The notes under the pieces were generated by a model. That model was not told the origin of the DNA, did not search any database, and worked only from the letters and a program-made list of their open reading frames with translations. DNA of 64,000 nt from Megamerina dolium (lineage: Eukaryota > Arthropoda > Insecta > Diptera > Megamerinidae). This document shows positions 19,110 through 30,914 of this stretch, one piece after another; the stretch's first letter is position 1, and each line of letters starts with the position of its first letter. The DNA lies in assembly GCA_963854835.1 (NCBI GenBank), contig OY978530.1, positions 5,910,001 through 5,974,000 on the forward strand, in the 5' to 3' direction. The position numbers were made by a program, and so were the translations under genes.

Positions 19110-20410
19110 AAATGTCAGCTCTAGATTTCTTCAGAGCTACCGCGGAAGAAATTATTGAATTTCATGGCTATATTCATGCCCCTTAAGTCCCGTGGCGAAG
19201 CACACAGTATCATTAAGTCAACTCCATTGACTAACGATGGCTTCTCGATAGCGTGGTAATATTTGGAAAAACGCTATGAGAATAAGCGTACTCTTAGAAA
19301 CATACAGTTCAAATCATTCTTGAATTTGTAACCGATCGAATTGAAACCGGCCCGCATTTAAAGCGCTTACAGCGCACAGTAAATGACTGCATCACGCATT
19401 TGAAGCTCCTGCAGATTGACATAAGTCACAGGACGCCATTTTTGTGTATTTCTGTTCCACAAAACTTCCACAAATATACCACCTTATGTCTTTGGGAGCA
19501 TTCAATAAAAAACAAGCGAGATATTCCAAACGGTGTGACGGGTTTCTTATGGAACGCTATCAGACTCTTGAATCAGTAACAGATATTCGGCTATTCAGCC
19601 AACTAGCGAACCGTCTACCTAGTCGATTCGACCCACCCCTGCCGTCCTCCAGATCTAAAGTGTATTCGAGAAATATAAACGCATATCACTCCAGCGTCAC
19701 TACTCGCGAATGTACACCCCCTCCGAAATTGCCGCGAATTCGTTAAATTACCATTGAACAACCGTTTCAATGTAGTCAGAAAGAACAAATTGTGCACAAA
19801 TTGTTTTGCAAATCCCCATGACTACAAAAACTGTAATATTGTGTTCTCGTGTTCCTCATGTAGGAAGAGGTATCACGCGTTGCTTCAAAAAATGCAAAAT
19901 ACTCCCAATACTAATCGCCAATTAGTTACGGCAACAACTCCAACCACGACAACAGTAGAATTATCTATTAACTGCAATAAAGCTTTAGATAATGCGTCCA
20001 TTACGATTTCCCGTAGAACGATTTTATCATTTCATAATAAAAACATTTTCAAAAAACTCTCCTGTTCGTCTCGCGATGTTCAATACCGTACAGATCAGAC
20101 ACAAGTGTATAGTCGACAACATCTGAAATATCTCATTATCTCCCTTGCAACAACTCAGAAAATTAATTCACCCGACCTTACGATCATAAATACAGGCTGC
20201 CTATTATGCAGAGGCATGCATACACTGCGACGAGATATAAAGTTCTCCAAAGTAACAGTTGAAGAGAGAATACCTTTTGTGCATCGGTACAGAATTTGCA
20301 GCAACTTCTTGGCAAATTCACATGTCGTCGGAAAGCAACATAATTCCTTGCTACACAGAGCACAGCATGACCCGAATCCGAGGATTAATATTCACCACTG
20401 CAAAAGATTT
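19110..20410 (+). pseudogene. BEL/Pao gag remnant with zinc-knuckle arrays
   Basis: Broken gag of a BEL/Pao retrotransposon. Frames are interrupted between 19110 and 19740, but TPLTNDGFSIAW, YLEKRYENKRTLRN and LKRLQRTVNDCITHLKLLQI are readable. From 19754 an open frame holds RKNKLCTNCFANPHDYKNCN and CSSCRKRYHALL, the BEL/Pao nucleocapsid pattern. Further on, CLLCRGMHTL and RICSNFLANSHVVGKQHNSLLHR look like a second, partly deleted cysteine array. It ends where a SINE-like tail is joined near 20410. No protease or RT follows. Confidence 0.8.
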
Positions 20411-20443
20411 TTTTTAAGTGCCACATATTTATTTATTTTTTTA
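20411..20443 (+). repeat. SINE family 1 tail fragment
   Basis: TTTTAAGTGCCACATATTTA followed by a T-rich tract, the last bases of the SINE, abutting the BEL/Pao gag. Confidence 0.6.
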
Positions 20444-20603
20444 TATGTAAAATACAATCTGGAAATTATTCCTTAAACTACGTACTGTACACCCGATTTT
20501 TCTCAATCTTTGGACATTTCTTCTATGTGCCATGTATCTTAAAATAATAATACATATTATTGACTATAAAACTTAGTAATTTCACTTTTTCTTTACAATA
20601 GTG

Positions 20604-20986
20604 TTATAGCAAGTAGCTCCACTGGGCCAATTTGTTATCTGGGCTTCCGCAATGAATTGAATGATTGTGAATAGCACGAATATTGGTACCATCAAAATGA
20701 ATGTCAATAAAAAGAAATAGGCGATAACTAGAACAAACGAAAAAAATTAATGAGAAGAAACTAGTTAACAGTAAAGGAAGATTATGGAGTGTTGCAACAG
20801 AGATAAATAGGACGAGTTTGTTGACAAATAAACAATTCAATTCCGAAAGAGATATTGGACACATTGATAGAGTAGGGAATTCAATTTAGAAAGTGATCGA
20901 AGTAACATTGCACGATAGCACGTTAAAAGTAGCAAGTGCATCAAAGAGTAATTGTAAATAGAAGTATCGATTACATAAAATGTTGT

Positions 20987-21000
<14 letters not shown>
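20604..21000 (+). repeat. diverged LTR related to gypsy A/B, left part
   Basis: Shares ATGAATGTCAATAAAAAGAA, GTAAAGGAAGATTATGGAGT, AACAGAGATAAATAGGACGA and AAAAGTAGCAAGTGCATCAA with the copy A/B LTR, in order but clearly diverged. The rest of the LTR is found at 22572-22687. Confidence 0.7.
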
Positions 21001-21336
<336 letters not shown>

Positions 21337-21339
21337 TGT

Positions 21340-21490
21340 GTGGTACTTATAAGCCCCGAAAGGCTTTTTAGCCGATCTTCATTCCATTACTGTTGCGCAT
21401 GTTAAATTTTGGACAGTATTGGAAGGGACCTACTTATTTTAGCCGGTTCCGAACGGCAGAACTAGTGCGACATCCCTCTTTCTTTCATAG
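21340..21490 (-). repeat. SINE family 1, 3' half
   Basis: GTGGTACTTATAAGCCCCGA, TAAATTTTGGACAGTATTGG and AGCCGGTTCCGAACGGCAGA read as the reverse complement of the SINE body and tail. The tRNA head is absent. Confidence 0.8.
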
Positions 21491-22318
21491 CAAATATACG
21501 TATCATAGAGAAATTCATTTGATTCTTCTTCTCCTTATTGTCGTCATGTAATAATATCAGAAGATATATACACGCATACATATACTCATGTAGTCAGTCA
21601 CTATGACGACAGAGAAAGAAGAAGCAAGAACGTAAAATGCAGCATCAAAGAAAATTTGTACTACATAATTCCTAAATGCTTTATATATGAATACGTACTA
21701 AAGGGGTATGACTTGCCAACGTAAGGTATGAGCAAGAAAAAGGTAATAAAACCAATCAATGACTTACGACGACTTACTCGATAATCGTGACCCGACATAC
21801 TAGTACACATGCGATCTTGCTAAAATTTATGAATCGGCCAGTTCGAATAGCTTGCTATCCGAACGCGTGCTCTTGTAGTCGTGCAGGCAGTAATTCGCTC
21901 GACGGTTATAAGTAGTTCTTGCTTTAAGCAAGGCTGTCTGTTTTCGACCGCTCGCTTAGAGTAGTCGCCTGCGAGCCATCAACTCTGCCCGGGGTCATTT
22001 TGACTAACCGCATATACCAGGAGCAGCCATCCACCGCCCCGTTGGTTGTTCCTTTATATATTGCTATAAAGGTCTCTCTTCTAGGTGTGAGGCCAGGGTA
22101 CTAGATACAGGAGACCCATGTATCAGGATACCCTACACAACTATTAGTCGATTGGAGACTTCTGCTTAGGTGATTGACCAGATGGCACTGGTCAATCGTA
22201 TAAATCCTCATTGCATAAGAAAGGTTAGGTAAGGTTAGGTATTCCAGTTAGGCGTAGAAATAAAAAATTGAATTGTATAAAAAAATATTATAAAGAAAGA
22301 AAGAAGGAAAGGAAAATA
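21491..22318. other. unassigned stretch without gene
   Basis: No coding motif. 21780-22200 is noticeably less AT-rich than its surroundings (TTCGACCGCTCGCTTAGAGT, CCACCGCCCCGTTGG) and contains TAAGGTTAGGT. It could be an LTR or leader of another element, but no partner copy is visible. Confidence 0.3.
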
Positions 22319-22562
22319 AAGAAAAAAAAAATACAACAAAGGAGTCCCATTAGTACCGAGCCGAACACTCGTCTAGTGTTGGTGACTTGATTGCCAATAG
22401 GCAATCGTGCGGAATTCGGTCCTCCTCCTACAACAAGAGTTTTACGCTGCTCTCTTGTTCGAACCTGGTTGACTGAGTCATACCTCAGCTGGGAATCAAA
22501 AGGCACGCGTTACAACTTACGGATCAGAAGGCCAACACACTAACCAGTGAGCTACGGCACTT
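22319..22562 (-). mobile_element. tRNA-head SINE, second family
   Basis: On the minus strand it opens AGTGCCGTAGCTCACTGGTT (A-box) and GGCCTTCTGATCCGTAAG, like family 1. The body then differs (GACTCAGTCAACCAGGTTCG, AGGAGGACCGAATTCC), and it ends in an A-rich tail (minus sense) near 22320. Only one copy is seen. It shares a tRNA-related head with family 1 but not its body or tail. Confidence 0.55.
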
Positions 22563-22571
22563 GTTGTTGTT

Positions 22572-22687
22572 GTTGTTGAATATAATTAGTACAAAAATAA
22601 GTGTTGCACTTAATATTGACAGAATCCAGTGATTAAACAGGGTAGATTCGAGTAGAATTAAATGTTCACAAAATAAAATCGTAATAA
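22572..22687 (+). repeat. diverged LTR related to gypsy A/B, right part
   Basis: AAATAAGTGTTGCACTTAAT, ACAGAATCCAGTGATTAAAC, AGAATTAAATGTTCACAAAA and TCGTAATAAT align with the last 100 bp of the copy A/B LTR. Confidence 0.7.
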
Positions 22688-23539
22688 TATTAAGTCGACA
22701 TTTTCACGTGTAAATTGTGTTTCTGCACACCAAAAAGGAAGATTGCGCGTCGAAAAATATATTAATTAATAAATTATGGTGCTTTTCGATTTATCAAAGT
22801 AATCGTGAAATTTAATTTTAATATTAAATAATAAATATTAAATTTTAGTTGCTTTGGTAATGGATAATGCCTCCACTATTTGTTAAAAATAGCAACAATA
22901 GATGGTGTAATGAAGCTAAGATGATTTCAACATAACCCCACTTACTTGGCAATCTTGTACAGGGCATTATTTTAGACTACTTACTCGTAAAAAGAGTCGA
23001 GAAAAATTAATTACAAATGGCTCTTTTATATACCTAACGAACAAATTACAATATGATGACATATATAATTTATTAGGATTATTGAAGATTATCCCAGCGA
23101 CTGGTTGAAAAATATATACATAGAAATGAAACCATTTGGAAAAGTAATACCGCCAGAGCTTGTTGAATTTTCTTGCAAAGGGAGAATCCCATAGAAGCTT
23201 GCATTATCAAGCTCGTCCTTCCTCTTCGTTTTTGGGGTGTTGAGCTCCGAACGCTTGCAAAGGCATTTGAGAGCACTTAAACGATGTATGCATATATAGA
23301 GGAACGAATTATATAGAAGCAACATGCATATAATCGCTTTTTTGCTTATTTAATTTCACGTAAGATTCGGGCAGATATTAAGCTAAATTTCAATAAAATA
23401 TTACATATGTAAAGCTTATTATCCTTTACATGCAAACCTAAAAATATGTAAAGTAATAATCTTTTTCTTGTCAATAGAACAACTAAAAATTAGTACTTTT
23501 CCAAAATAAAGTTAAAATATTCACTTTTTTCAAATTTCA
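22688..23539. other. AT-rich region, no recognised gene
   Basis: Short broken frames near 23045-23190 (SDWLKNIYIEMKPFGKVIPP) look like decayed coding sequence but match no family I recognise. Confidence 0.35.
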
Positions 23540-24060
23540 TTGCCTACAACTCAGGTAGGGCCAACTGCTAGAATGTCGTTTAAGGATACTCCAGAAGTAG
23601 ATTTGGCAGATCCATTGAACACAACTCGGCATTTGGATGATCTGCTCTCAGGTTTCAAAACCAGGTGATGGGGAAGATAAAATATTCGAATACCTTATCA
23701 ATCTCTGAGGTCGAGGCCTTTTCCATATGTTCAAAGCACATTCATGAAGTCCTTATATTGAACAAAGAGTGATTTAGCACAACCAAACGCCATTCGAGAC
23801 TCGCAAATTGCTTGTAGGCCGATGTGAGTGAGTCACCTAAGGACTGCGAGGCCTCACGAAATGGTATCCTCACGACATGTCGACCACTACTGTCGCATCC
23901 ATGGGTTAATTGAAATTAATTTTCATAAAACTTGAGGTTCTTTCTCTGACTTCCAAAAGCGACGCAATGATTCATCAACTTTCATATCATCGTATTTGTA
24001 ATGTGCCGAAGGTATGTGATGTAGTAAAGAACTTCCTCATCCACTTAAGGTATATCCGCC
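23540..24060 (-). pseudogene. BEL/Pao reverse transcriptase N-terminal remnant
   Basis: Minus-strand reading across several frames gives DESLRRFWKSEKEPQ, LGDSLTSAYKQFASLEWRL, YLPHHLVLKPESRSSKCRVV and FNGSAKSTSGVSLNDILAVG. These are, in order, the protease-to-RT linker and the first RT block of BEL/Pao elements (YLPHH..., KxRVVF..SA, SLND). At least two frameshifts and a stop are present. The catalytic YxDD region is not reached. Confidence 0.75.
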
Positions 24061-24499
24061 TGGGCACTGGGGGAGTTTGCGGCAACCTATTTCTACCTCC
24101 TTCCGTTACACAATTTTATTTAAACAGTCCCTTCAAACCACATGCCACGAACACTGACAACTTTATTCCATCAACAAACCATCATCAATTAAAAACGTTT
24201 ACGCTTTCATTTTATATCGATATAAAACATTCTTCATTTATTAATCATCTTAAGTATAAGGGGAAAAAAAAACAATCTAGGTAAGTAAAGATCTAAATTC
24301 AAGTTTGGCAATTATGTATTTGAAATTTCAAAGATAAGTGGAAGTTCGGTCACATAAACAAATCAAACGAATTATATTCGAACTATTCCAACAAAAGAAC
24401 ACTAGTATTTATATTCTAACAATTATATATATTGTAACTAGTATTGATGGTCGGTTATGCCTTTTCTGCAATCCGTCGGCTAGATTGAAAAGTTACTTA
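24061..24499. other. no recognised gene; short LTR-like start
   Basis: At 24433, TGTAACTAGTATTGATGGTC resembles the first 20 bases of the gypsy A/B LTR, but the similarity fades after about 30 bases. Confidence 0.25.
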
Positions 24500-25260
24500 A
24501 TTGTTATTAGGGGCTAAAAAGACGCCCCTATATTGTCATTGATTTCACTTGTGTAAGTAAAAACACGTGAGTCTGCTGCAGATTGGTGAAACCATAAGAA
24601 ACTAAAAATTCAAGAATTCTTTTGTTCCAATGCCTGGAGGTCTGTTTTAGACCATACATACCTTTATTCAATAAGCATACTCTATTATCTTCTTCAAACC
24701 CATATGGCTGCTGTATGTAAATGCTTTCCTCCAAAAAACCGTGCAAAAATGCTGTCATAACATCAAATTGAACAATTTCTAAATATTCTGCTGCTAAAAT
24801 GGTTCTCACTGACCCTTATCGGACAGCAGATGAGAAAACGTAACCGTAGTCAATTCCATGTTGTAGTGGTCATCCTTTAATTACTAGTCTGGACTTAAAA
24901 TGATCTATCCCCCCATTAGCTTTTAACTTCTTTTTGAATACTCATCTATTTGAAATTACGTGTGTCTTCGAAGTAGTTTTTATGAAGTGCTTCGATTTCT
25001 TCGTTGATTGCAACAAGCCACATCTTTGAATCATCGCTGTTTAAAGCTTCTTCTAGAGTTCTTGGTTCAAGCTCATCAATGCACACGTCTGCTACTGAGT
25101 CATTTTCATCCAATACTTCATCGACTGTTTTTGATCATTTACGTGTAGGATATGGACTTCTCGGAATTGGTAAGCGTGGATTTCTGAATATTTTATGTAT
25201 ATTTTCACTTCCGTTTATTATTATATTGTCATCGGCGTTCTACTGACTATCGTTGTTCTC
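24500..25260 (-). pseudogene. Copia (Ty1-like) reverse transcriptase remnant
   Basis: The minus strand encodes ALNSDDSKMWLVAINEEIEA, LQHGIDYGYVFSSAVR, then a 93-codon open stretch (24809-24528) with VQFDVMTAFLHGFLEESIYI and KGMYGLKQTSRHWNKR. These are Ty1/copia RT blocks: QFDVKTAFL is block 3 and YGLKQ is block 4. A stop and a frameshift lie upstream, and the catalytic YVDD segment is missing downstream. A threonine where Pro or Ser is usual in YGLKQ(S/P)P fits decay. It is the only Copia trace in the window. Confidence 0.85.
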
Positions 25261-25527
25261 ATCATCCATGGATTTAGTTTCCTTTACCTAATGAATGCTG
25301 TCATGGTTTTCATTGTAGGTAATTTCTCTTCGAATTAAAGCCTTCTTGCCAGATGGATCGTAAATTCGATGTACTTTATTTTTTATTTTTTATGTATTTT
25401 TAGGGGGGCACGGGGTGTTGAATGGTCTTGATTATGATACGCATTACCATTAACTAAATCCGCCGGTCTAATATAGAAGAACAAAAGAAAAATTTGCGCG
25501 TGCAGCAGCGTTCACGTGATAGAAGTT
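25261..25527. other. no recognised gene
   Basis: May be upstream Copia pol, badly decayed. The end abuts the (CTTA)n tail of the LINE. Confidence 0.35.
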
Positions 25528-26490
25528 ACTTACTTACTTACTTATGTGGCCATAACAACCGAATATCGATTTAGGCCGAAAATAACATGCTTCGCCAGCC
25601 ATCTCTGTTCTTCGCTAGCTGGCGCCAGTTAGAAATTCCAAGCGCAGTCAGGTTCTCCAGTACTTGGTCTTTCCACCGGAGGTTAGGTCTTCCTCTTCTG
25701 CGTCGTCCTCCAGCGGGTTCCGAATATAACACCTTCTTAGCTGGAGCGTGTTCTTCCATTCGCTCGACATGACCTAGCCAGCGCAGCCGTTGGATTTTGA
25801 TGCGCTTTACTATGTCAATATCGGCATACAGCTCGTACAGCTCATGGTTGTACCTTATTCGGTACTCGCCACCAACGCAAATAGGTCCAAAGATCTTGCG
25901 TAGGACTTTTCTCTCGAAAACTCCAAGTATTCGCTCATTCGAGGTGGAAATTCTCCAGGCTTCAGCGCCATATGTTAGGACAGGCATGATGAGACACGTG
26001 TAGAGTGTAGTTTTCGTTCTTCGAGAGAGGGCTCGACTTCTCAATTGCTTACTCAGCCCAAAGTAACACCTGTTAGCAAGAGTTATCCTACGCATGATCT
26101 CCAAGCTGACGTCATTACTGCTGTTAATGCTGGTTCCAAGATTACTACTACTACTTTACTACTTCAAAAGCGTAGTTGTCAACAGTGACGTGCTGTCCAA
26201 GACGCCGGGACTCTTTGTTTGTTGACACTAGATACTTCGTCTTGCCCTCGTTCACCGTGAGACCCATCCGACGCAACTCTCTTACCAACTCTGAGAATGC
26301 TGCACTGACTGCTCGCGTGTTCATGCCGATTATGTCAATATCGTCGGCATACGCTAACAGCATGACATTTTTGTTGAAGATAGTGCCATTATGTCGTAGA
26401 TCAGCAGCTGGGATTATTTTCTCCATAATAAGATTGAAGGAGTAGCACGATAACGAATCACCTTGTCTGAAACCCCGTTCGGTATTAAAC
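25528..26490 (-). pseudogene. RTE-like LINE RT C-terminal half with (CTTA)n 3' tail
   Basis: A 5'-truncated non-LTR retrotransposon. From 26490 downward it reads NTERGFRQGDSL-like, MEKIIPAADLR, then LLAYADDIDIIG with an intact YADD. After a short break it continues as a 177-codon frame (26104-25571) with LANRCYFGLSKQLRSRALSR, VLTYGAEAWRI, IFGPICVGGEYRIRYNHELY and RLRWLGHVERMEE. The 3' end carries four CTTA repeats at 25528-25543 (TAAG in LINE sense), a microsatellite-like tail. The same element family is at 42966-44830. Confidence 0.85.
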
Positions 26491-26875
26491 GTGATAGAAG
26501 TAAAACTTCTTAAAAACCCAAATAAGCTATTAACACCATTTTGTATGAATCCCCTAGCAAGTATTTCGTACGTGGTTTAAAGATACCCAAATCTGAAAAG
26601 CTTGTGTAAAGTTTCAGATCACGCACTTCAATTTAATATATATTGGTCCTGTTTCAGACACAAAAACATTTGCATGAAATACATTTTGTTTGTTCAGTTT
26701 CTTTGCCTACACTTTGAGTTTCTACGCGTACGGCTCGACTTTTCCATTGAAAATTCAATATTCGTTAAATACAAAGATATTCAGTTATCCTTTATCCTAT
26801 TTTTCTTTGATCAACCAAAAGCATTTAATTTCTTTTGAATTATATAATATATACATTACCAATTTGACGTGATCA
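26491..26875. other. no recognised gene
   Basis: AT-rich spacer between the minus-strand LINE and the plus-strand I-clade LINE. The reading frames here show no motif. Confidence 0.4.
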
Positions 26876-26879
26876 GATA

Positions 26880-28110
26880 AGAAAAGAGACCATAAATTCC
26901 ACCAGAAGTGTTGTGATCTTTGCGGTACCAAGATTAATGGACCACCGGATAAAATAAAAACAACTAGTCAATTGGTATTTCAAACTGATAAGACCAAAGT
27001 GTTAAAAAAATCATCTATGGGTCCAAAATATCTAATTATGAATAGAATTAATACCAATGAAGATCTATCTAACGTCTCACCTTTTCTAATAAAAAGAGTG
27101 ATCGACTCCACGTGCGGTGGCGAAGTGGAGCTATGCAAAAAATTAGAAACAGGACCATACTAATCAAAATAAAAACCTACATGCAAGCTGTCAAATTAGT
27201 CACGCTGATCTCTCTCTCACCATCAATCCAAATAGAAGTGTCAGAGCACAATAGACTCAATTACTCAAAAGGAGTAATCTACTCGAACGACCTAAGAGGC
27301 ATATCAGAGGAAATAATTGCAAAAGAACTGTATTCAGGAAAATAATGAAAAAATAAGACAACACTTTAATAGAAACTGGATTAGTTATCCTAACATTTGC
27401 CAATACAAATTTACCGGAAGATATCGCAATTGGTTACGAAAAGATTAAGATCCGCCCTTACATACCTCTGCCAATTAGGTGTATGGGTTGTTATCGGTAT
27501 GGACGCACAGCAAAAATTTGTAAGAGCAAGAAAATATCTTCAAATTGCTCTAAAGATCTCCATTTAGATCCAGAGTTAAAGGAAATATGTTCAGAGCCTA
27601 CTGTATGTATCAGTTGTCTAGATAATTGAGCCTAAGGGAAGGATCATCACACTCTTGATAAAAAATGTCCAGTGTTCTTAAAGGAAAAAGAGATCCAAGC
27701 TATAATAACGCTACAAAAAGTTGACAGAAGAAAAGCTTTGGCCACTTATAGAGAGAGACATCCACACGATGCAACTATTACAACGAACATCAACAAGCAG
27801 ATGAGAAGAAATAGTCCAACTATTCCCAATAACAATATAAACTCAACACACTTCTCAACAAACACCCAGAGAGACACTGTCAGCTACGCCGATCTTCCAA
27901 CTACCAGCAACATAGAGCGCCAAGTTAAAACAGCGTCAAGCAGCAAACCACCTGTCATCGCCCCCCTCCCCACTACATCATCCCTCGTTACTACAGCTCC
28001 TAAACCTTCGTACAACACACTACACGACGTCAAGCACGAACCACTAAGAGAAACAAAAGTACGAATACTACCTACAATCACATCAAATAGAACAAAAAAA
28101 AAAATCTCCT
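26880..28110 (+). pseudogene. I-clade LINE ORF1 (Gag-like) remnant
   Basis: Nucleic-acid-binding ORF1 protein in several frames. KYLIMNRINTNEDLSNVSPF and LNYSKGVIYSNDLRGISEE belong to the N-terminal half. From 27470, PIRCMGCYRYGRTAKICKSK and CISCLDN are knuckle blocks, with a Cys or His mutated in some. The last open stretch (27672-28110) is Ser/Thr/Pro-rich and runs into the inserted noncoding element. ORF1 of I-type elements binds element RNA and forms particles. Stops at 27160, 27343 and 27628 break it. Confidence 0.75.
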
Positions 28111-28114
28111 TACA

Positions 28115-29410
28115 GTCGGCTGGGGCCGACCAAATTATACCCTGCATATGTAGATATATATATAAAAAGTTTATTCGAATATCCATCTTTTTCTTTTATT
28201 TCCACTTTTTAAAAAACATTTTTTGCATATACTACTAATTTACACCCGAAATATGGTTGACTTTGACAAAGTACTTTGTATGTTATGAGAGTTCTAAAAG
28301 GGATAATTTAAAGAAGGTTTTTAAGATAATTCCGAGGCTTAGTATACGAGCTATATAAAAGTGGGCGTAGCTTACCTCTTTCTTGTAAATCCAATTAATT
28401 TTTCACTATTAATCCACACCTTAAATTTGGTTGTCCTACGTTGAATTGTTCGTAAGTTATAGCGGTTTAAATTTTTTTTAATTTTCGCAACTTTGTATGG
28501 TAGCCCCATTTTTCCGACTACCATATTAACCTAACAATTAACAATCATAATCAATATATGATTGTTCTAGATAGAAGGATGCAGAGGTTATAGCTATTTC
28601 AATTTAAAAGAAATTCAGTCATTCTGTATGGGAGCCACTATAAACAATGGGCGTGGGTGGCCCATTTCTTGTGCGTATATTTGCTCTTACAATACTAATC
28701 TACACCATAAATCTGGTTGTTCTACGCAGTAGAACAGTTAGTTTGTAAGTTATGGCGGTTAAAATTTTTTATAATTTTCGCAACTTCGTATGGGAGCCCC
28801 AATAAGAAGTGGGCGTGGTAATCTGATTTTTTGCTATATTATTTCCGACTGCCATGTTCATCTAAATGTCAATTATGGTTATTCTAGACCGAAGATTGTA
28901 GAAGTTACATCTGTTTGAATTTAAAAGAAGTACAGACACTTTGTATGGGAGCTACTGTAAAAAGTAGACGTGGCTCGACCATTTCTGACAAGGTTATGCA
29001 GCAGTATAATGTATCTCTATGTGCCAAATATTGTTGTCTCAGTTGGTATATTAAGTGAGTTATAGCAAGTTAAAAATTTTGAAAATTCCGAGTTAGTCGT
29101 TTTGAATGCTTGGTGTGGGCGTGGCTATTGACCGATCATGCCCAATATCAATCCCCTCGTACTCTGGATCATAGGTTACTTATGCCAAATTTCGTCAAAA
29201 TAGCTCAAAATTACTCAAGTTATCGTGCGTACCAGCCAGGTGACGGACAGACGGACGGACGGACGGACGGACATCGTTGAATCGAAAATTTAAGCGACGC
29301 TGATCACGAATATATATTCTTTTCTATATCTCCGGATATGCCTTCAAGTGGTTACAAACATCTGACCGAAAAGAATATACCTTGCATATTACATTATGCA
29401 GGGTATAACA
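28115..29410. mobile_element. noncoding DNA element with (GGAC)n tract and 14-bp TIRs
   Basis: The ends carry TTATACCCTGCATA (28135-28148) and its exact complement TATGCAGGGTATAA (29395-29408), preceded on the left by CAGTCGGCTGGGGCCGACCA. Inside, two imperfect direct repeats about 290 bp apart (28408 and 28694) share CACACC.TAAAT.TGGTTGT, GTAAGTTAT.GCGGTT and TATGG.AGCCCC blocks. A (GGAC)n tract lies at 29241-29272 and a TATCTCCGGATATGCCTTCA block follows. The combination resembles dipteran mini-me-type elements, described as carrying a (GTCY)n proto-microsatellite. That match is from memory. It has no coding capacity. Confidence 0.6.
29241..29272. repeat. (GGAC)n microsatellite
   Basis: About seven GGAC units with small interruptions, on the right side of the noncoding element. 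Confidence 0.95.
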
Positions 29411-30863
29411 AGCTGAAGAGAATCGCGAAATGTAAAACAAATGACTTCAACAAACCGGGGCCAAGGTCAATCGATGCGGAGGCACTATAGAAATAACGTA
29501 GTCTTAAAAGTTTAAATAGATCTAAGCAAACCCCTGTATATTAACCGAAATTAAGAAGTCCAAATTAACAATACCATGTCGTTAAAAATTCTACAATGGA
29601 ATATCAAAGGTTATGTCAATAACTATAACCAACTTTTAATTCTACTAAGGAAACATAGCATTAAGATTATATCACTACAGGAATCCCATATTCACCAACT
29701 AACAACCAATATTGAAATACCGAACAATTTCTATCTATACAACCATAACTCCTCGAACTCGTATGGGGGCGTGGCCCTTCTAATACATAAATCCATACAA
29801 CACAAATAGACAACGCTAAATAACGATTTCGAAGCAATAGCTGTAGACATTCATTCCAAACTCAATTTCACTATAATCTCGGCGTACATCCCGCCATCAC
29901 TTAACTTTCTAAACCATAATCTCGCAAATGTCTTCAATATAACAAATAATTCAGTATTAATCACTGGGGACTTTAACAGCTTGCACCAAGATTGGGGGTC
30001 TGAAAAAAAAAATTGCAAAAGAGGGTATATTTTAGCTAACTACATAAATCAGTCAAGCTATGTACTTCTCAATCACAATTCTCCTAGGAAATTCTCAACC
30101 CACCACACATTTACACATCTTGACTTGTCTTTCTGCTCTGCCAACTTAAGTATCTACACTGAATGGCAAATCGAAAATGACTTATGGGGAAGCCATCACT
30201 TTCCAATAGTCATCAGTATGTATCAGGACCAAGGCCAGGGAAGACAACATTTCAAACCGAAATTCATAATAGAGCGAGCAGATTGGCCACTCTTCCAAGA
30301 TAAATGTAAAGTATTCCAATCGCGCAGACCTATAAACCCTAATGTAAATGTAGAGGCCTCTAACCTTAAAAAAATAATATTACAAGCAGCAAATGAATTT
30401 ATCCTCCAAATGCAAACACGAAATACAAAAACTGTTCCCTGGTGGATTCATAGGCTAGAAGAGCTGAAAAAAGATAAAACCCGGCAATGGTATCTATTCC
30501 GAAATAATATGATACACGAACACCTGATGAATTATAAGAGAGAAAATGCGCTATTAAAACTCGAAATTAAAAGTAGTAAAAGACAATCTATGAGTGACTT
30601 TACCGCCAAAATCAACCCATCTACCCCAGCTTCAAGGGTGTGGGAAAATATTCGCAGATTTTGCGGATACAAAATCTCACACGGGATTCATTGGTTGCAA
30701 AGCTCAGGCGCTTCTCAACAAATTTTATGCGAAAAAAAAGTATTGCTAACGAGTTTAGCAAATATTGGTCAACTCAGGCAGCGGATTCCAACTTCCCACA
30801 ATACTTTAAAGATAGAAAGAAAGATGTTTTACAAAATTTAAGGACTGTTACCCCATGTTCAAA

Positions 30864-30914
30864 AGCAGAGTCTAGTTCCATATGGATATTAACCATATGG
30901 AACTAGACTCTGCT
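30864..30914. repeat. perfect inverted repeat, 22-bp arms, 7-nt loop
   Basis: The arms start GCAGAGTCTAGTTCCATATG (left from 30865) and are exactly complementary through 30914; the loop is ATATTAA. The right arm fits the ORF2 reading frame (MELDSALSSLKGKT), so the left arm looks like an inverted copy of it. Confidence 0.95.

Noticed and set aside
26602..26872. Two overlapping Phe/Tyr-rich frames between LINEs
   Set aside because: Low-complexity AT-driven frames without motifs.
29241..29272. Regular GGAC repeats as a possible CRISPR-like array
   Set aside because: A 4-bp microsatellite without spacers, inside a eukaryotic transposable element.
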